DNA of 54,494 nucleotides from assembly GCA_018971775.1 (NCBI GenBank), contig JAGXAB010000044.1, positions 1 through 54,494 of the forward strand, given 5' to 3'. The stretch comes from Cyanobacteria bacterium REEB67 (GTDB lineage: Bacteria > Cyanobacteriota > Vampirovibrionia > Obscuribacterales > Obscuribacteraceae). The notes below the pieces were generated by a model. It was not told where the DNA came from. It saw nothing but the letters and a program-made list of their open reading frames with translations, and searched no databases. Shown piece by piece: positions 7,880-16,134 of this stretch (its first letter is position 1; each line of letters starts with the position of its first letter). The position numbers and the translations under genes are program-made.

Positions 7880-9526
7880 ATGGTTAAAGCTGACGAAAAC
7901 GGTACGGGACAAGGGTCTCTTGGAGCATTATTAAAATCGAAGGCAGCTGTTGTTGCCGTCGGTTTTATTATCAGCATCTTCCTGCTTGTCATGACCGCCA
8001 ATAAGATCGCCTGGCATGAAGTGAGCAATGCTTTCGCCGGCGGCGTCTGGTTACCGTGGTTGCCTCTAGCCGTCGCAGTCTACCTGGTCGGTATGCTGCT
8101 GCGCGGTTTACGCCTCAAGCAGCTCGTCTCGATGGAAGCGCAAGTCACAGTTTTGACGGCCAGCAATATCGTCTGCGTCGGCTATGCCACCAATAATATT
8201 TTACCGGCACGACTGGGCGAATTTGCCCGGGCCGGCATGCTCGCCGAACGCACGGGCTTGCCCTATGCTCTTTCGCTCACTGTCACATTTCTCGAACGAC
8301 TGCTCGATGGCTTGACTATCCTCTGCATCTTCGTCCTGGCCAGTTGCATCATTCCCACCCCTGAACTGATGCGCCAGACAGCTCAGGTGGCCGGAGTCAT
8401 TTTCGCCACGGCTGTGGCCTTCATCTTGCTTCTAGCTTTCGCGCCGCAACTCTCGCTCATCCTCGTATCGCGACTGACCACGCCTTTCGGTCGCAAATGG
8501 CATGACCGGGCAATCGCCCTGATCACACAAGTGGGCCGAGGCCTGAGCTGCCTGCACGACGTCAATACCACCCTTGCCGTACTGACCACATCCTTTGCCA
8601 TCTGGTTCGCCGAAGGCTTGATGTATGCACTGATCATGCCCTGCTTCGCCATTCCCTTCTCGCCGGTAAAAGCGCAGGCGGTAATGTCTCTGACCAATCT
8701 GGGCATTCTTATCCCCTCTTCACCCGGTTTCGTGGGCGTCTTCCATTTGATCTGCAGCCAGGCACTACAGGCGGTGACAGGCAGAAATGGATTACCGGCG
8801 CTCTTCGCCCTCGGCTTTACCATGCCGAATCTGCCATTTATCAATCAAGCCTTCCTGGAAAATCTGGTCCACGGCGGCTCGCAGACAGTTTCCGATAGCA
8901 CGGCGATCTCTTACGCAGTCGTCGTCCACCTGGTCTTTTATGTGACAGTGACGGTCTGGGGCGTAATCGCCATGGTGCGCTATGGTATCGAGCTTGGTGC
9001 AACGGCAGCTCTCGCCTGGCAGGCTAAGCCACTCGTCGAGCTCGAACAGGACAAGAGCCTGGCGGTGATTACATCGGTACCGGCCAGCAACGAACTGCGC
9101 CGCCAGTACATCAGCAAAACCCCTTTCTGGCTCGCCCTCGTCGAAGCAATCACTCCGGTGTCATCACTTGGCCTGGAGCCACAAGATCTGCGCTACTGTG
9201 TCGATTTTAGCGCCGCATTTCTCTGTCAGGAACTGTCTCACCTGCCCCAGAGCTTGCGCCCCCTCGTCAAAGCCGGCATAACCGCCTTCAGATTTTATAC
9301 GCTGGCCACAACCTTGCGTACTTTCGAATCGCTCTCCGGCGAGCAGCGCACAAGGGTGGTCAATTCCTGGTCCTATGGGCCGATTTCTCTCACCCGCAAG
9401 TTTTTCAAACCTATTCGCAGCGTCGCCCTGCTCGCCTTTTACGAATGTCCGGCCGTGCTCGCTGCCCTCGAACGCAAATCTAGCCAGACAAATACTGAGA
9501 CTGTGACTGAACTGAAAAATGACTGA
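7880..9526 (+). CDS. UPF0104 / LPG-synthase-type flippase-like membrane protein with C-terminal extra domain
   Basis: 548 residues from ATG 7880. The open frame runs back to a GTG at 7769, but those extra 37 residues precede the first membrane helix and look non-native. The first 370 residues have about eight transmembrane helices and the hallmark NNILPARLGEFARA of the lysylphosphatidylglycerol-synthase transmembrane family (TIGR00374), which includes HpnL of hopanoid loci and lipid flippase modules. The last 150 residues are soluble. They carry FLCQELSHLPQSLRPL, a run of Arg/Thr-rich helices and LLAFYECPAVLAALE, a pattern I associate with the helical domain found in front of long-chain-alcohol-oxidase-type GMC enzymes. 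The stop overlaps the next gene, a GMC oxidoreductase, by 8 bases, so the two are likely translated together. Confidence 0.75.
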   Translation: MVKADENGTGQGSLGALLKSKAAVVAVGFIISIFLLVMTANKIAWHEVSNAFAGGVWLPWLPLAVAVYLVGMLLRGLRLKQLVSMEAQVTVLTASNIVCVGYATNNILPARLGEFARAGMLAERTGLPYALSLTVTFLERLLDGLTILCIFVLASCIIPTPELMRQTAQVAGVIFATAVAFILLLAFAPQLSLILVSRLTTPFGRKWHDRAIALITQVGRGLSCLHDVNTTLAVLTTSFAIWFAEGLMYALIMPCFAIPFSPVKAQAVMSLTNLGILIPSSPGFVGVFHLICSQALQAVTGRNGLPALFALGFTMPNLPFINQAFLENLVHGGSQTVSDSTAISYAVVVHLVFYVTVTVWGVIAMVRYGIELGATAALAWQAKPLVELEQDKSLAVITSVPASNELRRQYISKTPFWLALVEAITPVSSLGLEPQDLRYCVDFSAAFLCQELSHLPQSLRPLVKAGITAFRFYTLATTLRTFESLSGEQRTRVVNSWSYGPISLTRKFFKPIRSVALLAFYECPAVLAALERKSSQTNTETVTELKND

Positions 9527-10997
9527 AACCGAAAAAGCACTGAGAGTACAGGTACTGGTAATCGGCAGTGGCGCCGGCGGTGCCACGACGGCGAATGTCC
9601 TGGCCGAGCAGGGCTTTGAAGTCGTCGTTTTAGAAGAGGGCGACAGACATCCCCTCAGTAGTTACGGGCAGGCGCCGACCACGGCTATGCGTCAGCTCTA
9701 CCGCAATTACGGCATGACGCCTATTATGGGTAAGGTGCCGATCGGCTTCGTCGAAGGTCGCTGCCTGGGCGGCAGCACCGAGATCAACTCCGGCTTCTGG
9801 CATCGACTGCCACCCGAATTTTTGCTGCGCTGGAAGGCGCGTTTCGGCGTGGAAGATTTCAGCAACGAAATCCTCGAGCCACATTTCGAATGGGCCGAAG
9901 AGGCGCTCAAAGTGGGCAGTCGCGGTAGCGGCTACTGGCCCAAATCAACAGAAGTCTTCAACCGCGGCATCAAAGCGATGGCCTGGTCTGCTCAGGAAGT
10001 AAAAAGAGCGGCCTCCGGCTGCGTCAACAACAACACTTGCTCGACTGGTTGCCCGAAGGGAGCCAAGCAGGGTGTAAGCGTCGATCTGATTCCCCGAGCC
10101 GAAGCGAAGGGAGCGCGCTTCCTGACCGGCTGCAAAGTCAAACTCCTGCTCAAAAGCGGCAGGCACATCACCGGCGTCCTGGCCGAATTAAAACGCGAAG
10201 GCGGCTCTTCTGATCTGGTGCGCATCGACGCCGACTATGTCTTTGTTTGCGCCGGACCGACTCAAACACCGACTCTCTTGCGCCGCAGCGGCATCAAAGA
10301 ACACGTCGGCGATACCTTTCAAATCCATCCCATGCTCAAGGTAACGGCACTTTTCGATGAAACAATCGACGCCCAAAAAAGTGTCATGCCGCTTTTGCAA
10401 GTAAAGGAATTCTGGCCGGACATATCAATTGGCGGTTCTTTTTTCTCGGTCGGCCACCTCGCCCTCAACCTCGCCGACAACTGGAATGAGAATGCCGATG
10501 CCATGAATAATTATCGCAATATGGCCAGCTATTACGTCGGAGTGAGAGGCACCGGCCGCGGTACCGTCCGCGCCAAGATGCTCGGCGACGGCGATCCGGT
10601 TTTGAAATACGAGCTCTCGGACGTAGATGTGCGCCACCTGAGCCAGGGGCTGGCCAGACTGGCCACCATGCTACTTGCTGCCGGCGCTCGCGAGGTCTAT
10701 CCATGCGTATTTGGTCTGGGTAAAATCACCTCAGAGCTGGAAGCAGTGCGCTGGCTCGACGAATCGCTGCCGCGCTCAAGCCTCAGCCTGACCACTGTGC
10801 ATGCCTTTTCCACCTGCCCCATGGGCGAGCGGGCCGACCGCTGCGCAGCCGATTCTTTTGGTAAGGTGCATGGTGTGCAAAATCTTTTTATCAATGACGC
10901 CAGCATGTTGCCCGACTCACCAGGGATCAATCCCCAGGGCACGATTATGGCGCTTGCTCACCGCAACGCTGAACATTTCGCCGAAACAGCCAGATAG
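9519..10997 (+). CDS. GMC-family FAD oxidoreductase
   Basis: 492 residues. The N-terminal FAD-binding motif is VIGSGAGGATTANVLAEQG (14-32), followed by an acidic end of the second strand (LEEG). GRCLGGSTEINSGFW is the GMC signature region. The C-terminal CPMGERADRCAADSFG and FINDASMLPDSPGINPQGTI contain the conserved His/Asn-type catalytic region of the family. A cysteine cluster C-x5-C-x3-C (GCVNNNTCSTGCPKGAK, about residues 167-183) is the type seen in long-chain alcohol oxidase and cholesterol-oxidase-like members. It likely oxidises a primary or secondary alcohol on a lipid-like substrate; the substrate is inferred from context. It overlaps the flippase-like gene by 8 bases and is followed after 46 bases by an SDR gene. 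Confidence 0.87.
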   Translation: MTETEKALRVQVLVIGSGAGGATTANVLAEQGFEVVVLEEGDRHPLSSYGQAPTTAMRQLYRNYGMTPIMGKVPIGFVEGRCLGGSTEINSGFWHRLPPEFLLRWKARFGVEDFSNEILEPHFEWAEEALKVGSRGSGYWPKSTEVFNRGIKAMAWSAQEVKRAASGCVNNNTCSTGCPKGAKQGVSVDLIPRAEAKGARFLTGCKVKLLLKSGRHITGVLAELKREGGSSDLVRIDADYVFVCAGPTQTPTLLRRSGIKEHVGDTFQIHPMLKVTALFDETIDAQKSVMPLLQVKEFWPDISIGGSFFSVGHLALNLADNWNENADAMNNYRNMASYYVGVRGTGRGTVRAKMLGDGDPVLKYELSDVDVRHLSQGLARLATMLLAAGAREVYPCVFGLGKITSELEAVRWLDESLPRSSLSLTTVHAFSTCPMGERADRCAADSFGKVHGVQNLFINDASMLPDSPGINPQGTIMALAHRNAEHFAETAR

Positions 10998-11043
10998 AAA
11001 GCACAAAATAGCCGACAGCATGCCAAGCAAGGAGTATTAAGCA

Positions 11044-12132
11044 ATGGCCCGAGGACCTAAGGAGCTGGCGATCGTCACGGGCGTGCCCGGCTGGCTGGGC
11101 ACAAGCCTGGTCGAGGCCCTGATCTATGGGCTGCCTACAGCCGATCTGAGCGCATCGACCCACGCCGCTCTTCTCACCGGTACCTCGGATCGCACCGTAA
11201 GGGTGTTTTCCCTACCCGACCAGGACAGATCGAAATTGGCTCGTTTCGGTGAGCAACTACAGGTGGTATCAGGCGATCTGGTAAGCGGCAGCGGCCTCGA
11301 CAAATTATTCGAAAATGCCCGCGGGGCAACAGTTTTTCATGTCGCCGGCGTGATCCATCCGACTCGAGGTACCAGAGAGCTTTACCAGGTCAATAGCGAA
11401 GGCACCGAGAAGCTGCTCGAAGCGGCGATCAAAGCGGGCGCCAGACGCTTCATCTATGTCTCTTCCAATTCGCCAATCGGCACAAATCCCGACCGCAATA
11501 CACTTTTTGATGAGCGCTCTCCTTACAATCCGTACATGCATTACGGCAAAAGCAAAAAGGCGGCCGAAGAAAAAGTAAACGCCGCCGGACAGAGCGGCCG
11601 GATCGAAACAGTGATCATCAGGCCGCCCTGGTTTTATGGACCGGGCCAGCCACCGAGACAGACGCTCTTTTTTACGATGATTAAAAATGGCAAAGCGCCA
11701 ATCGTCGGCTCCGGTCAAAACCTGCGCTCAATGGCCTATGTCGACAATATCTGCCAGGGACTGATGCTCTGCGAAGCAATCGAGCAAGCCCAGGGTAAAA
11801 CCTACTGGATCGCCGACAGTCGCCCTTATACGATGAACGAGGTAGTGGATACCATCGAACGACTGCTGGAAAGAGACTTCAATCTGCCAGTCGCTCACAA
11901 ACGCATGCGCCTGCCGGATCTGGCCAGCGAAGTGGCCCTCGCCGTAGACGCCGGCCTGCAGGCGGCCGGTCTCTACCACCAAAAATTTCACGTCCTTTCC
12001 GAAATGAACAAGGACATTGCCTGCTCGATAGATTTAGCCAGGCACGACTTGGGGTACAATCCTCAGATAGCACTGGAGGAAGGCATGCGCCGCTCCATCG
12101 CATACATAATCGAGAGCGGCCAGACAATATGA
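11044..12132 (+). CDS. NAD(P)-dependent epimerase/dehydratase (extended SDR)
   Basis: 362 residues. The dinucleotide motif is TGVPGWLGTSL (about 13-23), followed by IHPTRGTRELYQVNSEGTEKLLEAA. FIYVSSNSPIG supplies the serine, and the catalytic tyrosine-lysine pair is YGKSK. VIIRPPWFYGPG and MAYVDNICQGLMLC are typical of the 3-beta-HSD/sterol or OleD-like branch. The ATG is preceded by AAGGAG at a spacing of about 9 bases. It is the third gene of the cluster and overlaps the next gene by four bases (ATGA). Together with the GMC oxidase it suggests a two-step oxidation or epimerisation of one substrate. Specificity cannot be read from sequence. Confidence 0.85.
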   Translation: MARGPKELAIVTGVPGWLGTSLVEALIYGLPTADLSASTHAALLTGTSDRTVRVFSLPDQDRSKLARFGEQLQVVSGDLVSGSGLDKLFENARGATVFHVAGVIHPTRGTRELYQVNSEGTEKLLEAAIKAGARRFIYVSSNSPIGTNPDRNTLFDERSPYNPYMHYGKSKKAAEEKVNAAGQSGRIETVIIRPPWFYGPGQPPRQTLFFTMIKNGKAPIVGSGQNLRSMAYVDNICQGLMLCEAIEQAQGKTYWIADSRPYTMNEVVDTIERLLERDFNLPVAHKRMRLPDLASEVALAVDAGLQAAGLYHQKFHVLSEMNKDIACSIDLARHDLGYNPQIALEEGMRRSIAYIIESGQTI

Positions 12133-13853
12133 CAGGCAAAGAAAGCAAAAACAGCGAAAGCAAAGACGTGAAAGCGAAGCAAGGTGTCGCCGTCAAAGCA
12201 GCCTCCGCGAAGCTGTCGAAAGCAGCCAGGACGACAGATACGGCAAAAATTGCAGAAATTGCAATAGATCACGAGGCCGGCCTGTCCGCCGTGGCCTTGG
12301 TCTCGGCGCAAACTCCGCTCAGCCCGGAAGAGCTGATTCGCGAGCTATCGGACAATTATCGCTGGCGGGAGATCCTGCCGCCGCTAGTCGACGAAAGCCG
12401 CTCGATAAGTGCTCTGCGAGCCGATCTTGCCGATGTGCCGGTGCGCACCAGTGAAGGCAAGGTGACCAACGTCTATCACAAGTTTGAATCGGAAAGCCTG
12501 ATCCAGAGACAGGATCGCATGTCTGTCTGGCGCTGCCTGGCCCTGGTCCGGGAAGCCTATCTGCAGCTCGAATCCAGTGCCGACGAAGGAGTAAAGGGCT
12601 ATCAGTGGAATATGAACTGGAAGCACACCCGGGCCGAGGTAGACCAGGTCTACGAAGCCTGCAAAATCCTCAAACTCTCCTCCGACGAAACAAGAGACGC
12701 GATTATCGCCTCGATTTTTTCAGATTCAATAAAAAACCGCGGTAATTTCATTGTTCATAATATCCATGGCTCGCAGGCTGCGGCACTCGCCCTTTCTTAT
12801 TTCTGGGACATCAGCCAGGAAGAGGCGCAAAGTTCGCTCAAGCGTATTGTTTTAGCAATCAAACAGCATCAAATTGCCCCGCCTGAATTTATGGCCCGCA
12901 CGGTCACAGTCCTGCTCGCCCGTAAGCTCAAGCTCGGCACCTTTGATCAGGTGGTGCGCTCGGGCATGTCCGAAGACAGGCAACAGAATAAATGCAAATA
13001 TCTGGTGCGCCATATCTACAATAAGATCCGCAATCCCTTCGCTGAAGAAAATCTGACGGCGGATCTCGCCCGCATCGATTTCACAGATGAAGAACGCGAG
13101 CTTTTGCAGCAAATCGGCATCGACGACTGGTGGGTACCGCATCCTAAAATCCCCGGTTCGAAAATTGCCCACGCCCTGATTACAGGCGACCATTCGATCA
13201 ACTACAACAATCCGGACGGCTTCGCCAAGATCGCACTCATACGCGGTCCGGCTACTGAAGCCATTTTTGAAGATGCCACCATATACGATTCACTGGAATC
13301 GGCCATGGCCAGCTTCGGCGACTCTTTTAAAATACTGCTGCCTGAAGTGAGGCCTCTGGCCCTGAGCGGCATCAGACGCACGCACCTGGCGGTGACGAGA
13401 GTGCTGCGTATGATGACTGAGCTTTTCTCCGGCGTCGTCGAAGGCCCAAAAGAAGCAGCCAAAAACATGAGCGGACACGACCGTGTCGAACAAGCGCTCA
13501 AAAGAGCGAGAGAGAAGAATCCCGGGCTTTTCGATGCCGATACTGTCTATACATCGGAAGCGGGACACAAATATCTGACCCGCTCGATGGAACACGTCGG
13601 CGCCCTGCTCGAAGAATGGCACAGTGGTTTTGGCGAGATACCGTTTACAGTGCGTGACTCTTTTCACTCCGAGCCCGGTCCGGGCAGACTGCCCTTCTGG
13701 AACGCCCCACTCAAATATCCAAGACGCAGTCAGGAAGGACAGATACTCCTTGATTCCCTGACACCCTACGAACAAAAACAATTTGCCTTCGCCCAGCGCA
13801 TTCGCGAAATAGCCGTCGAGCTGCTGCGTGCCGAGCAATGGTTTTTTAGCTAG
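12129..13853 (+). CDS. Unrecognised protein with a divergent HD-domain pattern
   Basis: 574 residues. The first 75 are Lys/Ala/Ser-rich and probably disordered. I do not recognise a named family. Between about 155 and 370 the spacing recalls the HD phosphohydrolase fold: a first His (WKHTRAEVDQ), then IIASIFSDSIK where HD enzymes have an LLHDIGK-type block, then VHNIHGSQAAALAL, IKQHQIAPP and GDHSINYNNPDGFAKI. The His of the defining HD pair is Ser here, so a metal ligand is altered. If the match is right the protein may bind but not hydrolyse nucleotides. No signal peptide or membrane helix. It is the last gene of the flippase/GMC/SDR cluster; its stop shares bases with the convergent S4 gene. 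Confidence 0.6.
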   Translation: MTGKESKNSESKDVKAKQGVAVKAASAKLSKAARTTDTAKIAEIAIDHEAGLSAVALVSAQTPLSPEELIRELSDNYRWREILPPLVDESRSISALRADLADVPVRTSEGKVTNVYHKFESESLIQRQDRMSVWRCLALVREAYLQLESSADEGVKGYQWNMNWKHTRAEVDQVYEACKILKLSSDETRDAIIASIFSDSIKNRGNFIVHNIHGSQAAALALSYFWDISQEEAQSSLKRIVLAIKQHQIAPPEFMARTVTVLLARKLKLGTFDQVVRSGMSEDRQQNKCKYLVRHIYNKIRNPFAEENLTADLARIDFTDEERELLQQIGIDDWWVPHPKIPGSKIAHALITGDHSINYNNPDGFAKIALIRGPATEAIFEDATIYDSLESAMASFGDSFKILLPEVRPLALSGIRRTHLAVTRVLRMMTELFSGVVEGPKEAAKNMSGHDRVEQALKRAREKNPGLFDADTVYTSEAGHKYLTRSMEHVGALLEEWHSGFGEIPFTVRDSFHSEPGPGRLPFWNAPLKYPRRSQEGQILLDSLTPYEQKQFAFAQRIREIAVELLRAEQWFFS

Positions 13854-14065
13854 ACCGAGACACAGCGCAATTCACCGACGCCGCGCAAATAAATGACATC
13901 GCCGTCGCGCAATTTACGCCCGCGACGCACTTCTTCTTGGCCATTGACGATCGGTGTTTCCACCGCGAGATAGTCCTTGACCTCGCCGCCGGAATTGACC
14001 TCGCCGACCAGCTTGAGAAGCTGACCGAGGGTAATGTATTCACTGCGCAATGGAACGTCTTGCAT
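13850..14065 (-). CDS. S4-like small RNA-binding protein (YbcJ/YaaA type)
   Basis: 71 residues matching the small S4_2 family: YITLGQLLKLVGEVNSGGEV, then VNGQEEVRRGRKLRDGDVI. This is the S4 alphaL fold with the conserved VNG-E--RRGRKL-DGD block, which binds structured RNA. Members include YaaA (near recF in Firmicutes) and YbcJ. ATG at 14065. The gene is convergent with the HD-like gene; the four bases CTAG at 13850-13853 encode the stop of both genes. The downstream neighbour on its own strand is on the other side of this overlap. Precise role unknown. Confidence 0.85.
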   Translation of the reverse strand: MQDVPLRSEYITLGQLLKLVGEVNSGGEVKDYLAVETPIVNGQEEVRRGRKLRDGDVIYLRGVGELRCVSV

Positions 14066-14114
14066 TTATTTTCACAGGACCCTTATATCACTACGTTCTT
14101 ATACTACCGCAAGC

Positions 14115-16022
14115 TTATTTCACTAAGCCTTTTACCGTGGAGACGATATTGCTGGCGACAATTCCGGCGTGTTCCATGATTTCCTGCGGTTCTCCCGAAC
14201 CAGGTATATGACGCACCGCCATTTTTACCACCCTGGGCAGGACGTCGACCAGGGGCATTTTTTGTCCGCGAGCCGGCGGCCCCTTTATGGCAAAGGCGTC
14301 GAGAACAGCGTCACCAAGCCCACCTTCGGCAAAGTGGTCTTCGACGACGACGAGGGTTTCAGTTTCGCGGGCGGCCGTCTGCAGAGTCTTCACATCTACC
14401 GGTTTGACCGAATACAAATCGATGACGCGCACCGTAATGCCCTGTGCCTTCAGCTCGTCATAAGCCTTCAGACATTCATGCACGGTGATGCCGGCGCCAA
14501 TCAGCGTCAAAAGGTCGCTCTTGTCGCTGCGCAAAACCTTGCTGCCGCCGATTTCAAAACTATCTTCGTCTTTGTAGAGCAGACGCGTTTTTTCTCTGGT
14601 GGTGCGCAAATAGGAGACACCTTCCAGACCGTACATTTTTTCGACCAGGCGGGCGCAACTGATCGCGTCGCTTGGATAAAGCACGGTCGAGCCGTGCACG
14701 GCACGCATCATGGCAATGTCTTCCAGAGCCATTTGCGAAGGGCCGTCAGCACCGATAGAACAGCCGGCATGCGAACCGCAGAGCTTGATCGTGGCGCGCG
14801 AGACAGCCGCCATGCGGATGAAATCATAGGCACGACTGAAAAAAGCAGCAAAAGTCGAGCAGAAGACTTTCTTGCCCCGCGTCGAAACACCGATGCCGAC
14901 ACCGACCATCAGTTGTTCGGCGATGTACATTTCGAAATAGCGATCAAGGAATGCTTTAGAAAATTTCTCGGCATAAGTAGAATTCGAGACCTCGGCGTCG
15001 AGGACGACGACATCGCTAAAGGCGTTGCCCAGGGCTTTGAGAGCATCGCCGTAAGCTTCTCTTGTGGCCACACCGCCGGCATAAACCGGCACGTTGAATT
15101 TACCGGTGCCGGTAATTTCGGCCGAATAATGGGACTTCTTCGCCAGCTCGGAGGGCTTGCGCACGGCCACCGTGATCGACGTCACCCCGCCGAGATCCGC
15201 CAGCGCATCTTTTGCCTGTTCGGCGGAAAGCGGCTTGCCGTGCCAACCGTCTTCATTGGCGGTGAGGGCAAGGCCGTGGCCTTTTTCGGTTTTGGCAATG
15301 ATCATCGTCGGCTGGCCAAGCACACCGATCGCTTCTTGAAAGGCAAAATTGATCTGGTCCAGATCGTGACCATTGATTTCGATCGCATGAAATCCAAAAG
15401 CCCGGGCGCGGGCGGCATAAATCGCCGAATCCCAGCCAAGGGCCGTCTCACCGCGCTGACCGAGGCGGTTCATGTCGAGGATGGCGATCAAATTGTCGAG
15501 GCGATAATGACTGGCGCTGGCCATCGCCTCCCAGACCGCGCCTTCGGCCATTTCGCTGTCGCCGAGCAAGACCCAGGTCTTGTAATCGAGCTTGTCCAGA
15601 TATTTGGAGACAAGGGCCATGCCCACGCCCATAGCCAACCCCTGTCCAAGCGATCCGGTCGCGACATCGACCCAGGGCAGGATTTTCGGGACGGGATGAC
15701 CCTCCAGCCTCGAACCAAACTTGCGCAGACTGAGCAGCTCCTTTTCACCGATGCAACCAGCCGCCCGGTACATGGCATAGAGAAGGGGAGCGGCATGACC
15801 TTTGGAAAAAATAAGACGGTCGTTGCTTGCATACTGAGGTTTATCAAAGTCGAAGCGAAGATAGCGGCTGAGCAGCACGGCCATCAAATCAGCCGCGGAC
15901 ATAGCCGAAGTCGGGTGTCCCGAACCGGCCGCGGTCGTCGCCCTGATGCTGTCGACACGCAACTGCTGCGCGAGTGCTTGTTCATCGACGACAACAGCCG
16001 CATTGGCCTGCGCTTCAACCAT
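14115..16022 (-). CDS. tkt: Transketolase (animal-type subgroup)
   Basis: 635 residues, a complete transketolase of the pentose phosphate pathway, transferring two-carbon units between sugar phosphates with thiamine diphosphate. Visible are GSGHPTSA (33-40, His36), SKGHAAPLLYA (73-83, His76), the TPP motif GDSEMAEGAVWEAM (154-167) ending in NRLGQ (185-189), and in the second half EMYIAEQLMVGVGIG, which holds the catalytic Glu. The N-terminal block (RATTAAGSGHPTSAMSA) and the DVATGSLGQGLAMGVGMA block resemble vertebrate TKT more than the roughly 660-residue bacterial TktA. ATG start at 16022. It is divergent from the M1 aminopeptidase. No other pentose phosphate gene is nearby. Confidence 0.93.
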   Translation of the reverse strand: MVEAQANAAVVVDEQALAQQLRVDSIRATTAAGSGHPTSAMSAADLMAVLLSRYLRFDFDKPQYASNDRLIFSKGHAAPLLYAMYRAAGCIGEKELLSLRKFGSRLEGHPVPKILPWVDVATGSLGQGLAMGVGMALVSKYLDKLDYKTWVLLGDSEMAEGAVWEAMASASHYRLDNLIAILDMNRLGQRGETALGWDSAIYAARARAFGFHAIEINGHDLDQINFAFQEAIGVLGQPTMIIAKTEKGHGLALTANEDGWHGKPLSAEQAKDALADLGGVTSITVAVRKPSELAKKSHYSAEITGTGKFNVPVYAGGVATREAYGDALKALGNAFSDVVVLDAEVSNSTYAEKFSKAFLDRYFEMYIAEQLMVGVGIGVSTRGKKVFCSTFAAFFSRAYDFIRMAAVSRATIKLCGSHAGCSIGADGPSQMALEDIAMMRAVHGSTVLYPSDAISCARLVEKMYGLEGVSYLRTTREKTRLLYKDEDSFEIGGSKVLRSDKSDLLTLIGAGITVHECLKAYDELKAQGITVRVIDLYSVKPVDVKTLQTAARETETLVVVEDHFAEGGLGDAVLDAFAIKGPPARGQKMPLVDVLPRVVKMAVRHIPGSGEPQEIMEHAGIVASNIVSTVKGLVK

Positions 16023-16134
16023 ACTTAAGACTCTCCGATTTAACGAACCGATTAAAGTAAATGCCTGGCTTTTCTCTGGACCGCGCCTAATATGCTAACC
16101 TCTTCGCCAGTTTATTGCTTTAAGGTAGTTGCCA

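Noticed and set aside
14169..16028. 619-residue open frame on the + strand opposite transketolase
   Set aside because: It is exactly antisense to a clear transketolase gene; long antisense frames arise from GC-rich codon use. No family features.
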